From positions 62,001-126,000 of the forward strand of contig NZ_JQJJ01000017.1 of the NCBI RefSeq assembly GCF_000745475.1: DNA of 64,000 nt. Reading direction: 5' to 3'. Below are positions 32,006 to 40,117 of this stretch, piece by piece. How positions within the stretch are numbered: position 1 is the first letter of the stretch; every line of letters starts with the position of its first letter. The DNA is from Allobosea sp. UNC402CLCol (GTDB lineage Bacteria; Pseudomonadota; Alphaproteobacteria; Rhizobiales; Beijerinckiaceae). Made by a program: the position numbers and the translations under genes. The notes under the pieces are model-generated. The model saw nothing but the letters and a program-made list of their open reading frames with translations, had not been told where the DNA came from and ran no database searches.

Positions 32006-32680
32006 ATGATCGGTTTCCGCATCCTGAAGCGTGAGCGTGCCGTGAGCGCCGAGGTCGTCGCGCGTTTCCGTTCGCTGCCCGTGGCCAATGTCAGCGATTC
32101 GATGTCGCGCATGACGGCGGGTGGGCCGCGGCTGCGCCCGATGCACAAGGGCGGGATGCTGGCCGGGCCGGCGCTCACCGTGAAGACGCGCCCGGGCGAC
32201 AATCTGATGATCCACCGGGCGATCGACCTGGCGGCGCCGGGCGACGTCGTCGTGGTCGATGGCGGCGGCGATCTCACCAACGCCCTGATCGGCGAGCTGA
32301 TGGCGGCCTATGCGCAGACGCGCGGCATTGCCGGCATGGTGCTCTACGGCGCGATCCGCGATGCGGGCTGGATCGCCGCCCATGACTTCCCGGTCTACGC
32401 CGCCGGAATCACCCATCGCGGCCCCTATCGGGACGGCCCCGGCGAGATCAACGTGCCGATCGCGCTCGACGGCATGGTGATCGAACCCGGCGATCTGGTC
32501 ATCGGCGACGAGGACGGTCTGCTCTGCGTGCCTTACGACGAAACGGAGACGGTCTTCGCCGCCGCGCAGGCCAAGCAGCAGGTCGAGCAGAAGCAGAGGC
32601 GCGCGATCGAGGAGCGCCGCTACGATCGGAGCTGGGTCGAGGAGACGTTGAAGCGCCTCGGCTGCGAGACACAAGGCTGA
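32006..32680 (+). CDS. RraA-family aldolase-like protein
   Basis: A 224-residue protein of the RraA/HMG aldolase family, whose enzymes cleave 4-hydroxy-4-methyl-2-oxoglutarate or decarboxylate oxaloacetate. 'PVANVSDSMSRM', 'KTRPGDNLMIHRAIDLAAPG' and 'GMVLYGAIRDAGWIAAHDFP' hold the metal- and substrate-binding residues (Arg-Asp in 'IRDAG'). ATG 32006 is chosen because the family fold begins there. The longer frame upstream is only non-conserved sequence. It stands 211 bp before the furanose importer operon and may process a 2-keto acid from the same pathway, but that is inference. Confidence 0.88.
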   Translation: MIGFRILKRERAVSAEVVARFRSLPVANVSDSMSRMTAGGPRLRPMHKGGMLAGPALTVKTRPGDNLMIHRAIDLAAPGDVVVVDGGGDLTNALIGELMAAYAQTRGIAGMVLYGAIRDAGWIAAHDFPVYAAGITHRGPYRDGPGEINVPIALDGMVIEPGDLVIGDEDGLLCVPYDETETVFAAAQAKQQVEQKQRRAIEERRYDRSWVEETLKRLGCETQG

Positions 32681-32794
32681 TCCCGGCGCGCGGCCTTCAC
32701 CGCCGATCCGGCCGGAATGGCCCGCGCTGGCCCGCGAGGCCGCGCTCGAGCCGGATCTGCCGACGTCGCTTCCCGGCCCGCGCGATCATCATCC

Positions 32795-32817
32795 AATAGT
32801 CAAACAATATGACTATT
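32795..32817. promoter_or_regulatory. dyad upstream of the YtfQ-type importer; candidate GntR operator
   Basis: AATAGTCA (32795-32802) and TGACTATT (32810-32817) are perfect 8-bp inverted repeats with a 7-bp spacer, in an AT-rich patch 78 bp before the importer's first gene. The GntR regulator encoded in the same operon (37465) is the natural candidate to bind it. No second copy is visible before 38256 or 42234. Confidence 0.6.
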
Positions 32818-32894
32818 CCTCCACCTCCGCGCCTGTGCCATAAGGAGGAACAACAAGCCGTATCAAGCGGCGTGGCTCACCAAGGAGGATCATG

Positions 32895-33857
32895 ATGAAG
32901 CTCAAGGGCATTTTGATCGCGTCTGCGATTGCGGGCGCCATGTCGGCCAATGCGCAGGCCAGGGACCTGACCGTCGGCTTCTCGCAGATCGGCTCGGAAT
33001 CGGGCTGGCGCGCAGCTGAAACCACGGTTTCCAAATCGGAGGCCAAGCGGCGCAACGTCACCCTCAAGATCGCCGACGCCCAGCAGAAGCAGGAGAACCA
33101 GATCAAGGCGATCCGGTCCTTCATCGCCCAGGGCGTCGATGCCGTGTTCCTCGCCCCGGTGGTGTCGACAGGCTGGGACAGCGTGCTGAAGGAGGCCAAG
33201 GAGGCCAAGATTCCGGTTGTTCTGCTTGATCGCGACATCGATCCCGCCGGCAAGGACCTCTATCTCACCGCCGTCACCTCCGACAGCGTGCATGAGGGCA
33301 AGGTCGCCGGCGATTGGCTGGTGAAGACCGTCGGATCCAAGCCCTGCAACGTCGTCGAACTCCAGGGCACGGTCGGCGCCAGCGTCGCGACGAACCGCAA
33401 GAAGGGCTTCGAGAACGGCATCGCCGGTCAGGCCAACATCAAGCTCGTCCGCAGTCAGACCGGTGACTTCACCCGTGCCAAGGGCAAGGAGGTGATGGAG
33501 AGCTTCATCAAGGCTGAAGGCGGCGGCAAGTCGATCTGCGCCGTCTACGCGCACAATGACGACATGATGGTCGGTGCCATTCAGGCGATGAAGGAAGCCG
33601 GCCTGAAGCCCGGCAAGGACATCCTGACCGTCTCGATCGACGCCGTGCCGGACATCTTCAAGGCGATGGCGGCGGGCGAGGCCAACGCCACGGTCGAGCT
33701 GACGCCGAACATGGCCGGGCCCGCCCTCGACGCGCTCGTCGCCTACAAGGCCAAGGGCACTGTGCCGCCGAAATGGATCCAGACGGAATCGAAGCTTTAC
33801 ACGGCTTCCGACAATCCCAAGGCGATCTACGACAGCAAGAAGGGTCTCGGCTACTGA
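32895..33857 (+). CDS. ytfQ: sugar ABC transporter substrate-binding protein, YtfQ-like
   Basis: A 320-residue periplasmic protein with a signal peptide ending 'MSANAQARD'. 'LTVGFSQIGSESGWRAAET', 'QENQIKAIRSFIAQGVDAVF' and 'PVVLLDRDIDP' match YtfQ, the galactofuranose/arabinofuranose-binding protein. ATG 32895 has the better 6-nt spacing from GGAGG (32884-32888); ATG 32892 is only 3 nt away. It is the first gene of the operon, followed by a hairpin and then the ATPase and two permeases. The downstream arabinose enzymes favour L-arabinofuranose or D-galactofuranose as ligand. Confidence 0.92.
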   Translation: MKLKGILIASAIAGAMSANAQARDLTVGFSQIGSESGWRAAETTVSKSEAKRRNVTLKIADAQQKQENQIKAIRSFIAQGVDAVFLAPVVSTGWDSVLKEAKEAKIPVVLLDRDIDPAGKDLYLTAVTSDSVHEGKVAGDWLVKTVGSKPCNVVELQGTVGASVATNRKKGFENGIAGQANIKLVRSQTGDFTRAKGKEVMESFIKAEGGGKSICAVYAHNDDMMVGAIQAMKEAGLKPGKDILTVSIDAVPDIFKAMAAGEANATVELTPNMAGPALDALVAYKAKGTVPPKWIQTESKLYTASDNPKAIYDSKKGLGY

Positions 33858-33870
33858 GCCGAAGTAGCGG

Positions 33871-33893
33871 CGCGCCGGTCTCGAGCCGGCGCG
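33871..33893 (+). terminator. intercistronic hairpin after the YtfQ-like gene
   Basis: CGCGCCGG (33871-33878) and CCGGCGCG (33886-33893) form a perfect 8-bp stem with a 7-nt loop, 13 bp after the stop. No T-tract follows. It probably stabilises the binding-protein message or attenuates read-through to the ATPase. Confidence 0.5.
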
Positions 33894-33984
33894 TCGTCAT
33901 CCCCTTCTGCCTCGGCGCTTGCGGCTTTCAGCGTGGCATGCACCGGCGGAAAGCGGCCGTCCTCCCGTTGCGCAAAGCCGTTTC

Positions 33985-35502
33985 ATGGACCAGCCTCAAG
34001 CATCTCCTCTCCTGACCGCCACCGGCTTCTGCAAGTCCTTCGCCGGCTTTGTCGCGCTCGACCATGTCGATTTCACCCTGCATGCGGGCGAGATTCATGC
34101 CTTGCTGGGCGAGAACGGGGCAGGCAAATCCACGCTGATCAAGACGATGACCGGCGTCGTGCAGCGCGATGCGGGCAGCCTGACGCTGAACGGCGAGGAG
34201 ATCGCGCCCCATTCGGCGAAGGAGGCCGCGAAGGCGGGCATCGCCACCGTCTATCAGGAGGTCAATCTCGCGCCCAACCTCTCGGTTGCCCAGAACCTCT
34301 TCCTGGGGCGCCAGCCGACCCGTCTCGGCTTCGTCCGCGAAGGTGAGATGCGGCGGCGCGCGCGGGCGCTGGTGGCCGAGTTCGGCCTCGATGTCGACGT
34401 GTCGCTCCCGCTCGAGCGCTATTCGGTCGCGGTCCAGCATATCGTCGCGATCGCGCGGGCGGTAGACCTCTCGGCGCGCGTGCTGATCCTCGACGAGCCG
34501 ACCGCGAGTCTCGACGCCCATGAGGTCGAGGTGCTGTTCGCCGTCATGCGCCAGCTCCGGGCGCGCGGCATCGGCATCGTCTTCGTCACCCATTTCCTCG
34601 ACCAGGTCTATGCGGTCTGCGACCGGATCACGGTGTTGCGCAATGGCCGGCTGGCTGGAACGGCTGCCGTCGCCGACATGCCGCGCATGGACCTCGTCAC
34701 CATGATGCTCGGACACGAGCTCAGCGAGGCAACTCATGTTCGCCCGCCCCATCGCGAAGGCGGGGAGACCCTTGCGATCTTCTCCGGCTTCGGCAAGGCC
34801 GGCTATGTCGAGCCGTTCGACCTCACCTTGCAGAAGGGCCGCGTCGTCGGGCTGGCTGGCCTGCTCGGCTCCGGCCGCACCGAGACGGCCCGCCTCGTCT
34901 TCGGTGCCGAGCGCGCCGATCATGGCTCGGCGACCGTCGCCGGCCGCGAGGCCAAGCTCGCGAGCCCGGGCGAGGCGCTGCGGCTGGGCTTCGGTTACTG
35001 CCCGGAGGAGCGCAAGACCGAGGGCATCGTCGCCGAACTGAGCGTGCGCGAGAACATCGTCCTGGCGCTGCAGGCCCGGCGCGGCGTGCTGAAGCCGCTG
35101 TCGCGCCGCGAGCAGGATGCGATCGCGCGCCGCTTCATCGAATTGCTCGACATCCGCCCGCCCGACCCTGAACGTCCGATCGGCCTGTTGTCGGGCGGCA
35201 ACCAGCAGAAGGCCCTGCTCGCCCGCTGGCTCGCGACGGAGCCACGCCTGCTGATCCTCGACGAGCCGACGCGCGGCATCGATGTCGGCGCCCATGCCGA
35301 GATCATCCAGCTCATCCGCAAGCTCTGTGCCGAGGGCATGGCGCTATTGATCGTCTCCTCGGAACTCGAGGAGATCGTGACCTATGCCGATGAGGTGATC
35401 GTGCTGCGTGACCGGGCCCATGTCGCGCGCCTGACGGGCGACGCGCTCAGCGTCTCCGGCATCCTGGGCGCGATCGCCGCCGACGCATCGCAGGCAGCCT
35501 GA
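33985..35502 (+). CDS. ytfR: sugar ABC transporter ATP-binding protein, YtfR-like (tandem domains)
   Basis: A 505-residue ATPase with two nucleotide-binding domains, as in all CUT2 sugar importers. Domain 1 has a complete 'GENGAGKSTLIKTM' and 'LILDEPTASLDAHE'. Domain 2 has the degenerate 'GLLGSGRTETARLVF' with 'LLSGGNQQKALLARWL' and 'LLILDEPTRGIDVGAHAEI'. ATG 33985 is chosen by the match to family N-termini; the frame continues upstream. Its stop overlaps the next start (TGATG at 35500-35504). It energises YtfT and YjfF. Confidence 0.93.
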   Translation: MDQPQASPLLTATGFCKSFAGFVALDHVDFTLHAGEIHALLGENGAGKSTLIKTMTGVVQRDAGSLTLNGEEIAPHSAKEAAKAGIATVYQEVNLAPNLSVAQNLFLGRQPTRLGFVREGEMRRRARALVAEFGLDVDVSLPLERYSVAVQHIVAIARAVDLSARVLILDEPTASLDAHEVEVLFAVMRQLRARGIGIVFVTHFLDQVYAVCDRITVLRNGRLAGTAAVADMPRMDLVTMMLGHELSEATHVRPPHREGGETLAIFSGFGKAGYVEPFDLTLQKGRVVGLAGLLGSGRTETARLVFGAERADHGSATVAGREAKLASPGEALRLGFGYCPEERKTEGIVAELSVRENIVLALQARRGVLKPLSRREQDAIARRFIELLDIRPPDPERPIGLLSGGNQQKALLARWLATEPRLLILDEPTRGIDVGAHAEIIQLIRKLCAEGMALLIVSSELEEIVTYADEVIVLRDRAHVARLTGDALSVSGILGAIAADASQAA

Positions 35503-36494
35503 TGAGCGCCATGCCCTTTCGCTTGCCCCGTATCGGCACGTCGCAGGTCGCGGCGCTGCTGGCCATCCTTGCCATGAACTGGCTGGTCTCGCCGCAATTC
35601 TTCGAGATCCGCCTGCAGGATGGCCGGCTGTTCGGGAGCCTGATCGACGTGCTGAATCGCGGCGCGCCGGTGGCGCTCCTGTCGCTCGGCATGGTCCTGG
35701 TCGTCGCCATGCGCGGCATCGATCTCTCGGTCGGGGCCGTGATGGCCATCGCGGGGGCCATCGCAGCCAGCCTCGCGGACAGCCATTCGCTGCCTGTGGT
35801 GCTGGCCGCGGCCCTGGGAGCCGGCCTTCTGTGCGGGCTGTGGAACGGCATCCTCGTGGCGGTGTTCGGCATCCAGCCCATCGTCGCGACGCTGATCCTG
35901 ATGGTGGCGGGGCGCGGCATCGCCCAGTTGATCACCGAGGGGCGCATCGTCACCTTCACCTCGCCGTCGCTCGCCTGGTTCGGCGGCGGCTCGGTGCTGG
36001 GCCTGCCGCCGCCCGTGGTCCTGACTCTGGCGATGCTGGTGCTGACGCTCGTCATCGTGCGCGGCACCGCGCTCGGGCTGCTGATCGAAGCAACCGGCGC
36101 GAATGCCAAGGCGAGCGCTCTGGCGGGCGTCGGCACGCGATTGATCACCATCGCGACCTATGTCTGGTGCGGCCTCTGCGCCGCGCTGGCCGGCGTCGTC
36201 GCCGCGGCCGACATCCTCGGCGCCGACGCCAACAATGCCGGGCTCTGGCTCGAGCTCGACGCCATCCTCGCGGTCGTGATCGGTGGCACCTCGCTGCTTG
36301 GCGGCCGCTTCAGCCTGGTGCTGGCGGTGGTCGGCGCGTTGATCATCCAGGCGATGAACACCGGCATCCTGCTGTCGGGCTTCCCGCCGGAGACGAACCT
36401 GATCGTCAAGGCGATGGTTGTGCTTGCCGTGCTGCTGGCGCAGTCGCCGCGGCTGTCGGGCCTGGCCACGTTTCTGCGCGGGAAAAGCCGATGA
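35502..36494 (+). CDS. ytfT: sugar ABC transporter permease, YtfT-like
   Basis: A 330-residue inner-membrane permease of the CUT2 (RbsC-like) family with about nine helices. 'GMVLVVAMRGIDLSVGAVMA' is the conserved helix 2-3 region, 'ATGANAKASALAGV' the cytoplasmic loop and 'DAILAVVIGGTSLLGGRF' the late signature. It forms a heterodimeric channel with YjfF. Start and stop overlap its neighbours (TGATG at the front, ATGA at 36491-36494), so the operon is translationally coupled. Confidence 0.93.
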   Translation: MSAMPFRLPRIGTSQVAALLAILAMNWLVSPQFFEIRLQDGRLFGSLIDVLNRGAPVALLSLGMVLVVAMRGIDLSVGAVMAIAGAIAASLADSHSLPVVLAAALGAGLLCGLWNGILVAVFGIQPIVATLILMVAGRGIAQLITEGRIVTFTSPSLAWFGGGSVLGLPPPVVLTLAMLVLTLVIVRGTALGLLIEATGANAKASALAGVGTRLITIATYVWCGLCAALAGVVAAADILGADANNAGLWLELDAILAVVIGGTSLLGGRFSLVLAVVGALIIQAMNTGILLSGFPPETNLIVKAMVVLAVLLAQSPRLSGLATFLRGKSR

Positions 36495-37468
36495 TCCGCT
36501 TCATGCCGCTCGCCGCCACCACGGTCGTCTTCCTCCTCGGCTTCCTCGCCTGCGCGATCGCCTTTCCGAATTTCGCCTCGCTCCGGGTGGTGATGGACCT
36601 CCTGACCGACAATGCCTTTCTCGGCATCGTCGCGGTCGGCATGACCTTCGTGATCATCTCGGGCGGGATCGATCTTTCGGTCGGCGCGGTGATCGGCTTC
36701 ACGACCGTGTTCCTGGCCCTGGCGATCGAGCGTGCCGGCATCCCGCCTGTGGCGGCCTTCGCGCTGATCCTCGTCATCTGCGCGCTGTATGGCGCCCTGA
36801 TGGGGGCTGCGATCCAGTATTTCGAGCTGCCGGCTTTCATCGTGACCCTGGCGGGCATGTTCCTGGCACGCGGCGCGAGCTTCCTGCTCTCGACCGAGTC
36901 GATCCCGATCAACGCGCCGCTCTATGCCGATCTCGCGGACAACGCCTTGCGCCTGGGTGGGGGAGCGCGCCTCACCGTTCCGGCGATGATCATGCTGGCG
37001 GTGGTGCTCGGGGGCGCGGCGCTGCTGCATTTCACGCGCTTCGGCGCCAATGTCTACGCGCTGGGCGGCAGCCGCGGCTCGGCGGCGCTGATGGGCATCG
37101 ATGTCGGCCGCACCACGGTCGCGATCTACACGCTCTCCAGCGTTCTCGCCGGTGTCGCCGGCATCGTCTTCTCGCTCTACACCTCGAGTGGCTATTCGCT
37201 CTCGGCGGTCGGGGTCGAGCTCGACGCGATCGCGGCGGCGGTGATTGGCGGCACGCTCCTGTCGGGCGGCTACGGTTTCGTCTTCGGCACCTTCGTCGGA
37301 GTGCTGATCCAGGGCCTGATCCAGACCTACATCACCTTCGACGGCACGCTTTCGAGCTGGTGGGCGAAGATCGCGACCGGCCTCCTGCTGTTCGCCTTCA
37401 TCGCGTTCCAGCAGGCGACGCTCCATGTGGCGCGGCGCCGGCGCCCTGCCGGAGTCACCTCGCCATGA
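36491..37468 (+). CDS. yjfF: sugar ABC transporter permease, YjfF-like
   Basis: A 325-residue second permease with the CUT2 marks 'GMTFVIISGGIDLSVGAVIG', 'GGSRGSAALMGIDVGRTT' and 'LDAIAAAVIGGTLLSGGYGF'. The frame is open far upstream, but the ATG at 36491 overlaps the YtfT stop by 4 bp and fits family N-termini. Its stop overlaps the GntR start (37465) by 4 bp. The presence of two distinct permeases is characteristic of the furanose-specific YtfQRT-YjfF system and separates it from the single-permease ChvE-GguAB importer downstream. Confidence 0.92.
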   Translation: MIRFMPLAATTVVFLLGFLACAIAFPNFASLRVVMDLLTDNAFLGIVAVGMTFVIISGGIDLSVGAVIGFTTVFLALAIERAGIPPVAAFALILVICALYGALMGAAIQYFELPAFIVTLAGMFLARGASFLLSTESIPINAPLYADLADNALRLGGGARLTVPAMIMLAVVLGGAALLHFTRFGANVYALGGSRGSAALMGIDVGRTTVAIYTLSSVLAGVAGIVFSLYTSSGYSLSAVGVELDAIAAAVIGGTLLSGGYGFVFGTFVGVLIQGLIQTYITFDGTLSSWWAKIATGLLLFAFIAFQQATLHVARRRRPAGVTSP

Positions 37469-38187
37469 ACCCGCTCCTCGTCATTCCCGCCAGGCGCGGG
37501 CATTCCAACCATGCCGAGGTGGCGCGCACCATCGGCATCGACATCATCGCCGGGCGCTACCCGGAAGGGACCAAGATCCCCGGCGATGCCGAGCTGATCC
37601 TGCGCTTCCGCGTTTCGCGCCCGGTCCTGCGTGAGAGCGTCAAGACGCTGGTTGCCAAGGGGCTGCTCAGCACCAAGGCCAGGATCGGCACGGTGGTGCG
37701 CGAGCGCGCCGCCTGGAACATGTTCGACGCCGATGTGCTGGCCTGGCATCTCGACGGCGGCATCGACAAGCGCTTCCTGCGCGACCTCGCCGATATCCGT
37801 CTGGCGGTGGAGCCGCGCGCCGCCGCGCTCGCCGCCGAGCGTCGGACCGAGGCCGACCTCGCGCTGATGGCCGCTGCCATCGACAGGATGCGGATCGAAT
37901 CGGCACGGGAGGCGCCCGGCTTCGCCGAGGCGGATCTGAGCCTGCACCTGCTCGTCGCCAATGCCTCCGGCAATCCGTTCATGCGCTCCATCGGCGCGGT
38001 CGTCGAGGCGGCCTTGCGGGCGTCCTTCCTTTTGAGCGCGCCGGTCGACGAGAGCGAGTACGAGATTTCCGTAGCGGCACATGGGCGCATCGTCGAGGCG
38101 ATCGCCGCCCGCGACGCCGATGCGGCCGCCGCGGCGATGACCGGCGTGATCTTCGACGGATTGCGCCGTCACGGCGCAGCCGAATGA
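37465..38187 (+). CDS. GntR-family regulator, FadR/FCD subfamily
   Basis: A 240-residue regulator coupled to YjfF by a 4-bp overlap. The winged helix is at about residues 15-85 ('IGIDIIAGRYPEGTKIPGDA', 'FRVSRPVLRESVKTLVAKGL'), followed by an FCD domain containing 'LRDLADIRLAVEPRAAALAA' and 'LHLLVANASGNPFMRSIG'. This branch (DgoR-, GguR-like) senses sugar acids or 2-keto-3-deoxy acids in Proteobacteria, so it may sense a pathway intermediate. The dyad at 32795 is a plausible operator, giving feedback control of the importer and downstream enzymes. Confidence 0.92.
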   Translation: MNPLLVIPARRGHSNHAEVARTIGIDIIAGRYPEGTKIPGDAELILRFRVSRPVLRESVKTLVAKGLLSTKARIGTVVRERAAWNMFDADVLAWHLDGGIDKRFLRDLADIRLAVEPRAAALAAERRTEADLALMAAAIDRMRIESAREAPGFAEADLSLHLLVANASGNPFMRSIGAVVEAALRASFLLSAPVDESEYEISVAAHGRIVEAIAARDADAAAAAMTGVIFDGLRRHGAAE

Positions 38188-38255
38188 ATACGCAGACAGC
38201 ACGACCCGCACGCCCCGGCTTTGCCGGTCCGCGCGACAACCCATGAAGGTGACAG

Positions 38256-39188
38256 ATGCCGAAGCTTTCCGCCGCGCAGACCTACAAAGGCGTCTTTCCG
38301 GTCGCTCCCACCGTGTTCGACGCTGAAGGGCGGCTTGATCTCGAAGGCCAGAAGCGCGCCGTCGACTTCATGATCGATGCCGGCTCGCACGGGTTGTGCA
38401 TCCTCGCCAATTTCTCGGAGCAGTTCGTGCTCACCGATGAGGAGCGCGAGCGGGTGATGGTCACCGTTCTCGAGCATGTCGCCGGCCGCGTCCCGGTGAT
38501 CGTCACCACCACGCATTTTTCCAGCTTCGTCTGCGCCGAGCGCTCGCGCCGCGCGCAGGATCTGGGCGCGGCGATGGTCATGGTCATGCCGCCCTATCAT
38601 GGCGCGACCTTCCGCGTGCCCGAAGCCTCGATCTACGATTTCTACCGCCACGTCTCCGATGCGATTTCGATCCCGATCATGGTGCAGGATGCCCCGGTGG
38701 CCGGAACGCCGCTATCGGTTCCTTTCCTCGCCCGCATGGCCAAGGAGATCGAAAACCTCGCCTATTTCAAGGTCGAGGTGCCCCAGGCCGCCGCCAAACT
38801 GCGCGCGCTGATCGAGGCGGGCGGCGCCGCGATCGAGGGGCCGTGGGACGGCGAGGAGGCGATCACGCTGATGGCCGATCTCGACGCCGGCGCGACCGGA
38901 GCGATGACGGGCGGAGGCTATCCCGACGGCATCCGCCAGATCACCGACCCCTATTTCGCAGGCCGCCGCGACGAGGCGATCGACGCCTATCAGCGCTGGC
39001 TGCCGCTGATCAACTACGAGAACCGCCAATGCGGGCTCGCCGCCTGCAAGGCGCTGATGAAGGAGGGCGGCGTCATCGCGCACGAGACGCTGCGCGCGCC
39101 GCTGCCGGCGATGCATCCCGCCACCCGCGCCGGGCTGATCGAGATCGCCCGGCGGCTCGATCCGGTCGTGCTGCGTTGGGGGCGCTGA
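38256..39188 (+). CDS. DHDPS-family enzyme, 2-keto-3-deoxy-L-arabonate dehydratase-like
   Basis: A 310-residue class I Schiff-base enzyme. The lysine is Lys172 in 'LAYFKVEVPQAA' and the general-acid tyrosine region is 'MVMPPYHGATF'. 'YKGVFPVAPTVFDAEGRLDL' and 'GLCILANFSEQFVLTDEER' recall the L-2-keto-3-deoxyarabonate dehydratase of the Azospirillum pathway, which yields 2-oxoglutarate semialdehyde. 'QDAPVAGTPLS' replaces the 'YNVPGRT' of true dihydrodipicolinate synthase, arguing against lysine biosynthesis. It sits between the importer and the arabinose dehydrogenase. Confidence 0.85.
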   Translation: MPKLSAAQTYKGVFPVAPTVFDAEGRLDLEGQKRAVDFMIDAGSHGLCILANFSEQFVLTDEERERVMVTVLEHVAGRVPVIVTTTHFSSFVCAERSRRAQDLGAAMVMVMPPYHGATFRVPEASIYDFYRHVSDAISIPIMVQDAPVAGTPLSVPFLARMAKEIENLAYFKVEVPQAAAKLRALIEAGGAAIEGPWDGEEAITLMADLDAGATGAMTGGGYPDGIRQITDPYFAGRRDEAIDAYQRWLPLINYENRQCGLAACKALMKEGGVIAHETLRAPLPAMHPATRAGLIEIARRLDPVVLRWGR

Positions 39189-39190
39189 GC

Positions 39191-40117
39191 GTGCGCCCGA
39201 TCCGCCTCGCCATCGTGGGCCTCGGCAAGATCGCCCGCGACCAGCATCTGCCGGCGATCGCGGCGACGCCGGGCATCGCGCTCGCCGCCATCGCCAGCCG
39301 GAATGCCACGCTCGACGGCGTCGCCCATTTCGACACGCTGGAAGCGCTCCTGGCCGAGGCTCCCGAGATCGAGGCGGTGGCGCTGTGCACGCCACCGCAG
39401 GGCCGCCGCGCCCAGGCGGCGCTGGCGCTCGCAGCCGGCAAACATGTGTTGCTGGAAAAGCCGCCCGGCGCGACGGTGAGCGAGATCGCGCCGCTGGTCG
39501 ACGCCGCCAGGGAGGCCGGGCTGACCCTGTTCGCCACCTGGCATTCGCGCTTTGCGCCGGCCGTCGAGCCCGCCCGCGATTTTCTGGCCGTCCATGAGCC
39601 GCATGCCGTCGAGATCGCCTGGAAGGAGGATGTCCGCGTCTGGCATCCCGGCCAGGACTGGATCTTCGAGCCCGGCGGGCTCGGCGTCTTCGACCCCGGC
39701 ATCAACGCCTTGTCGATCCTGACGCGCATCCTGCCGCGCCCGCTGTTCCTCACGGGAGCGACGCTCGCCTTCCCGGAGAACCGCGCGGCCCCGATCGCGG
39801 CTGAGCTGGATTTCACGGATGCGGCCGGCCTGCCCATCCACGCCGTCTTCGACTTCCTCCAGACCGGCCCGCAGAGCTGGGACATCGCGATCGACAGCGC
39901 GGGCGGCCGGCTGCTGCTCTCCTCGGGCGGTGCGCGGCTGACGCGTGACGGCGCGGTGCTGGTCGATGAGAAGGAAGCCGAATATGCCGGCATCTACCGG
40001 CATTTCGTCGATTTGATCGGGCGCGGCGCCTGCGACGTCGATCTTGCCCCGCTCGGCCATGTCGCAGACGCCTTCATGCTGGGGCGCCGGACCAAGGCGG
40101 CACCGTTCTCATGGTGA
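39191..40117 (+). CDS. Gfo/Idh/MocA oxidoreductase, L-arabinose/D-galactose 1-dehydrogenase-like
   Basis: A 308-residue NAD(P)-dependent enzyme starting at GTG 39191, three bases after the previous stop. The Rossmann start is 'IRLAIVGLGKIARDQHLPAI', and 'LLEKPPGATVSEI' carries the catalytic Lys of the EKP motif. 'TLFATWHSRFAPAVEPARDF' and 'WKEDVRVWHPGQDWIFEPGG' are features I associate with the arabinose/galactose 1-dehydrogenase of Azospirillum-type pathways. It would oxidise the sugar to the aldono-lactone, the first step before the lactonase at 41205. Its stop overlaps the mutarotase start by 7 bp. Confidence 0.88.
   Translation: MRPIRLAIVGLGKIARDQHLPAIAATPGIALAAIASRNATLDGVAHFDTLEALLAEAPEIEAVALCTPPQGRRAQAALALAAGKHVLLEKPPGATVSEIAPLVDAAREAGLTLFATWHSRFAPAVEPARDFLAVHEPHAVEIAWKEDVRVWHPGQDWIFEPGGLGVFDPGINALSILTRILPRPLFLTGATLAFPENRAAPIAAELDFTDAAGLPIHAVFDFLQTGPQSWDIAIDSAGGRLLLSSGGARLTRDGAVLVDEKEAEYAGIYRHFVDLIGRGACDVDLAPLGHVADAFMLGRRTKAAPFSW

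Noticed and set aside
32705..32757. GATCCGGC/GCCGGATC inverted repeat after the RraA gene as a terminator
   Set aside because: Arms are only 8 bp and 37 bp apart in very GC-rich DNA, with no T-tract; chance pairing is likely.
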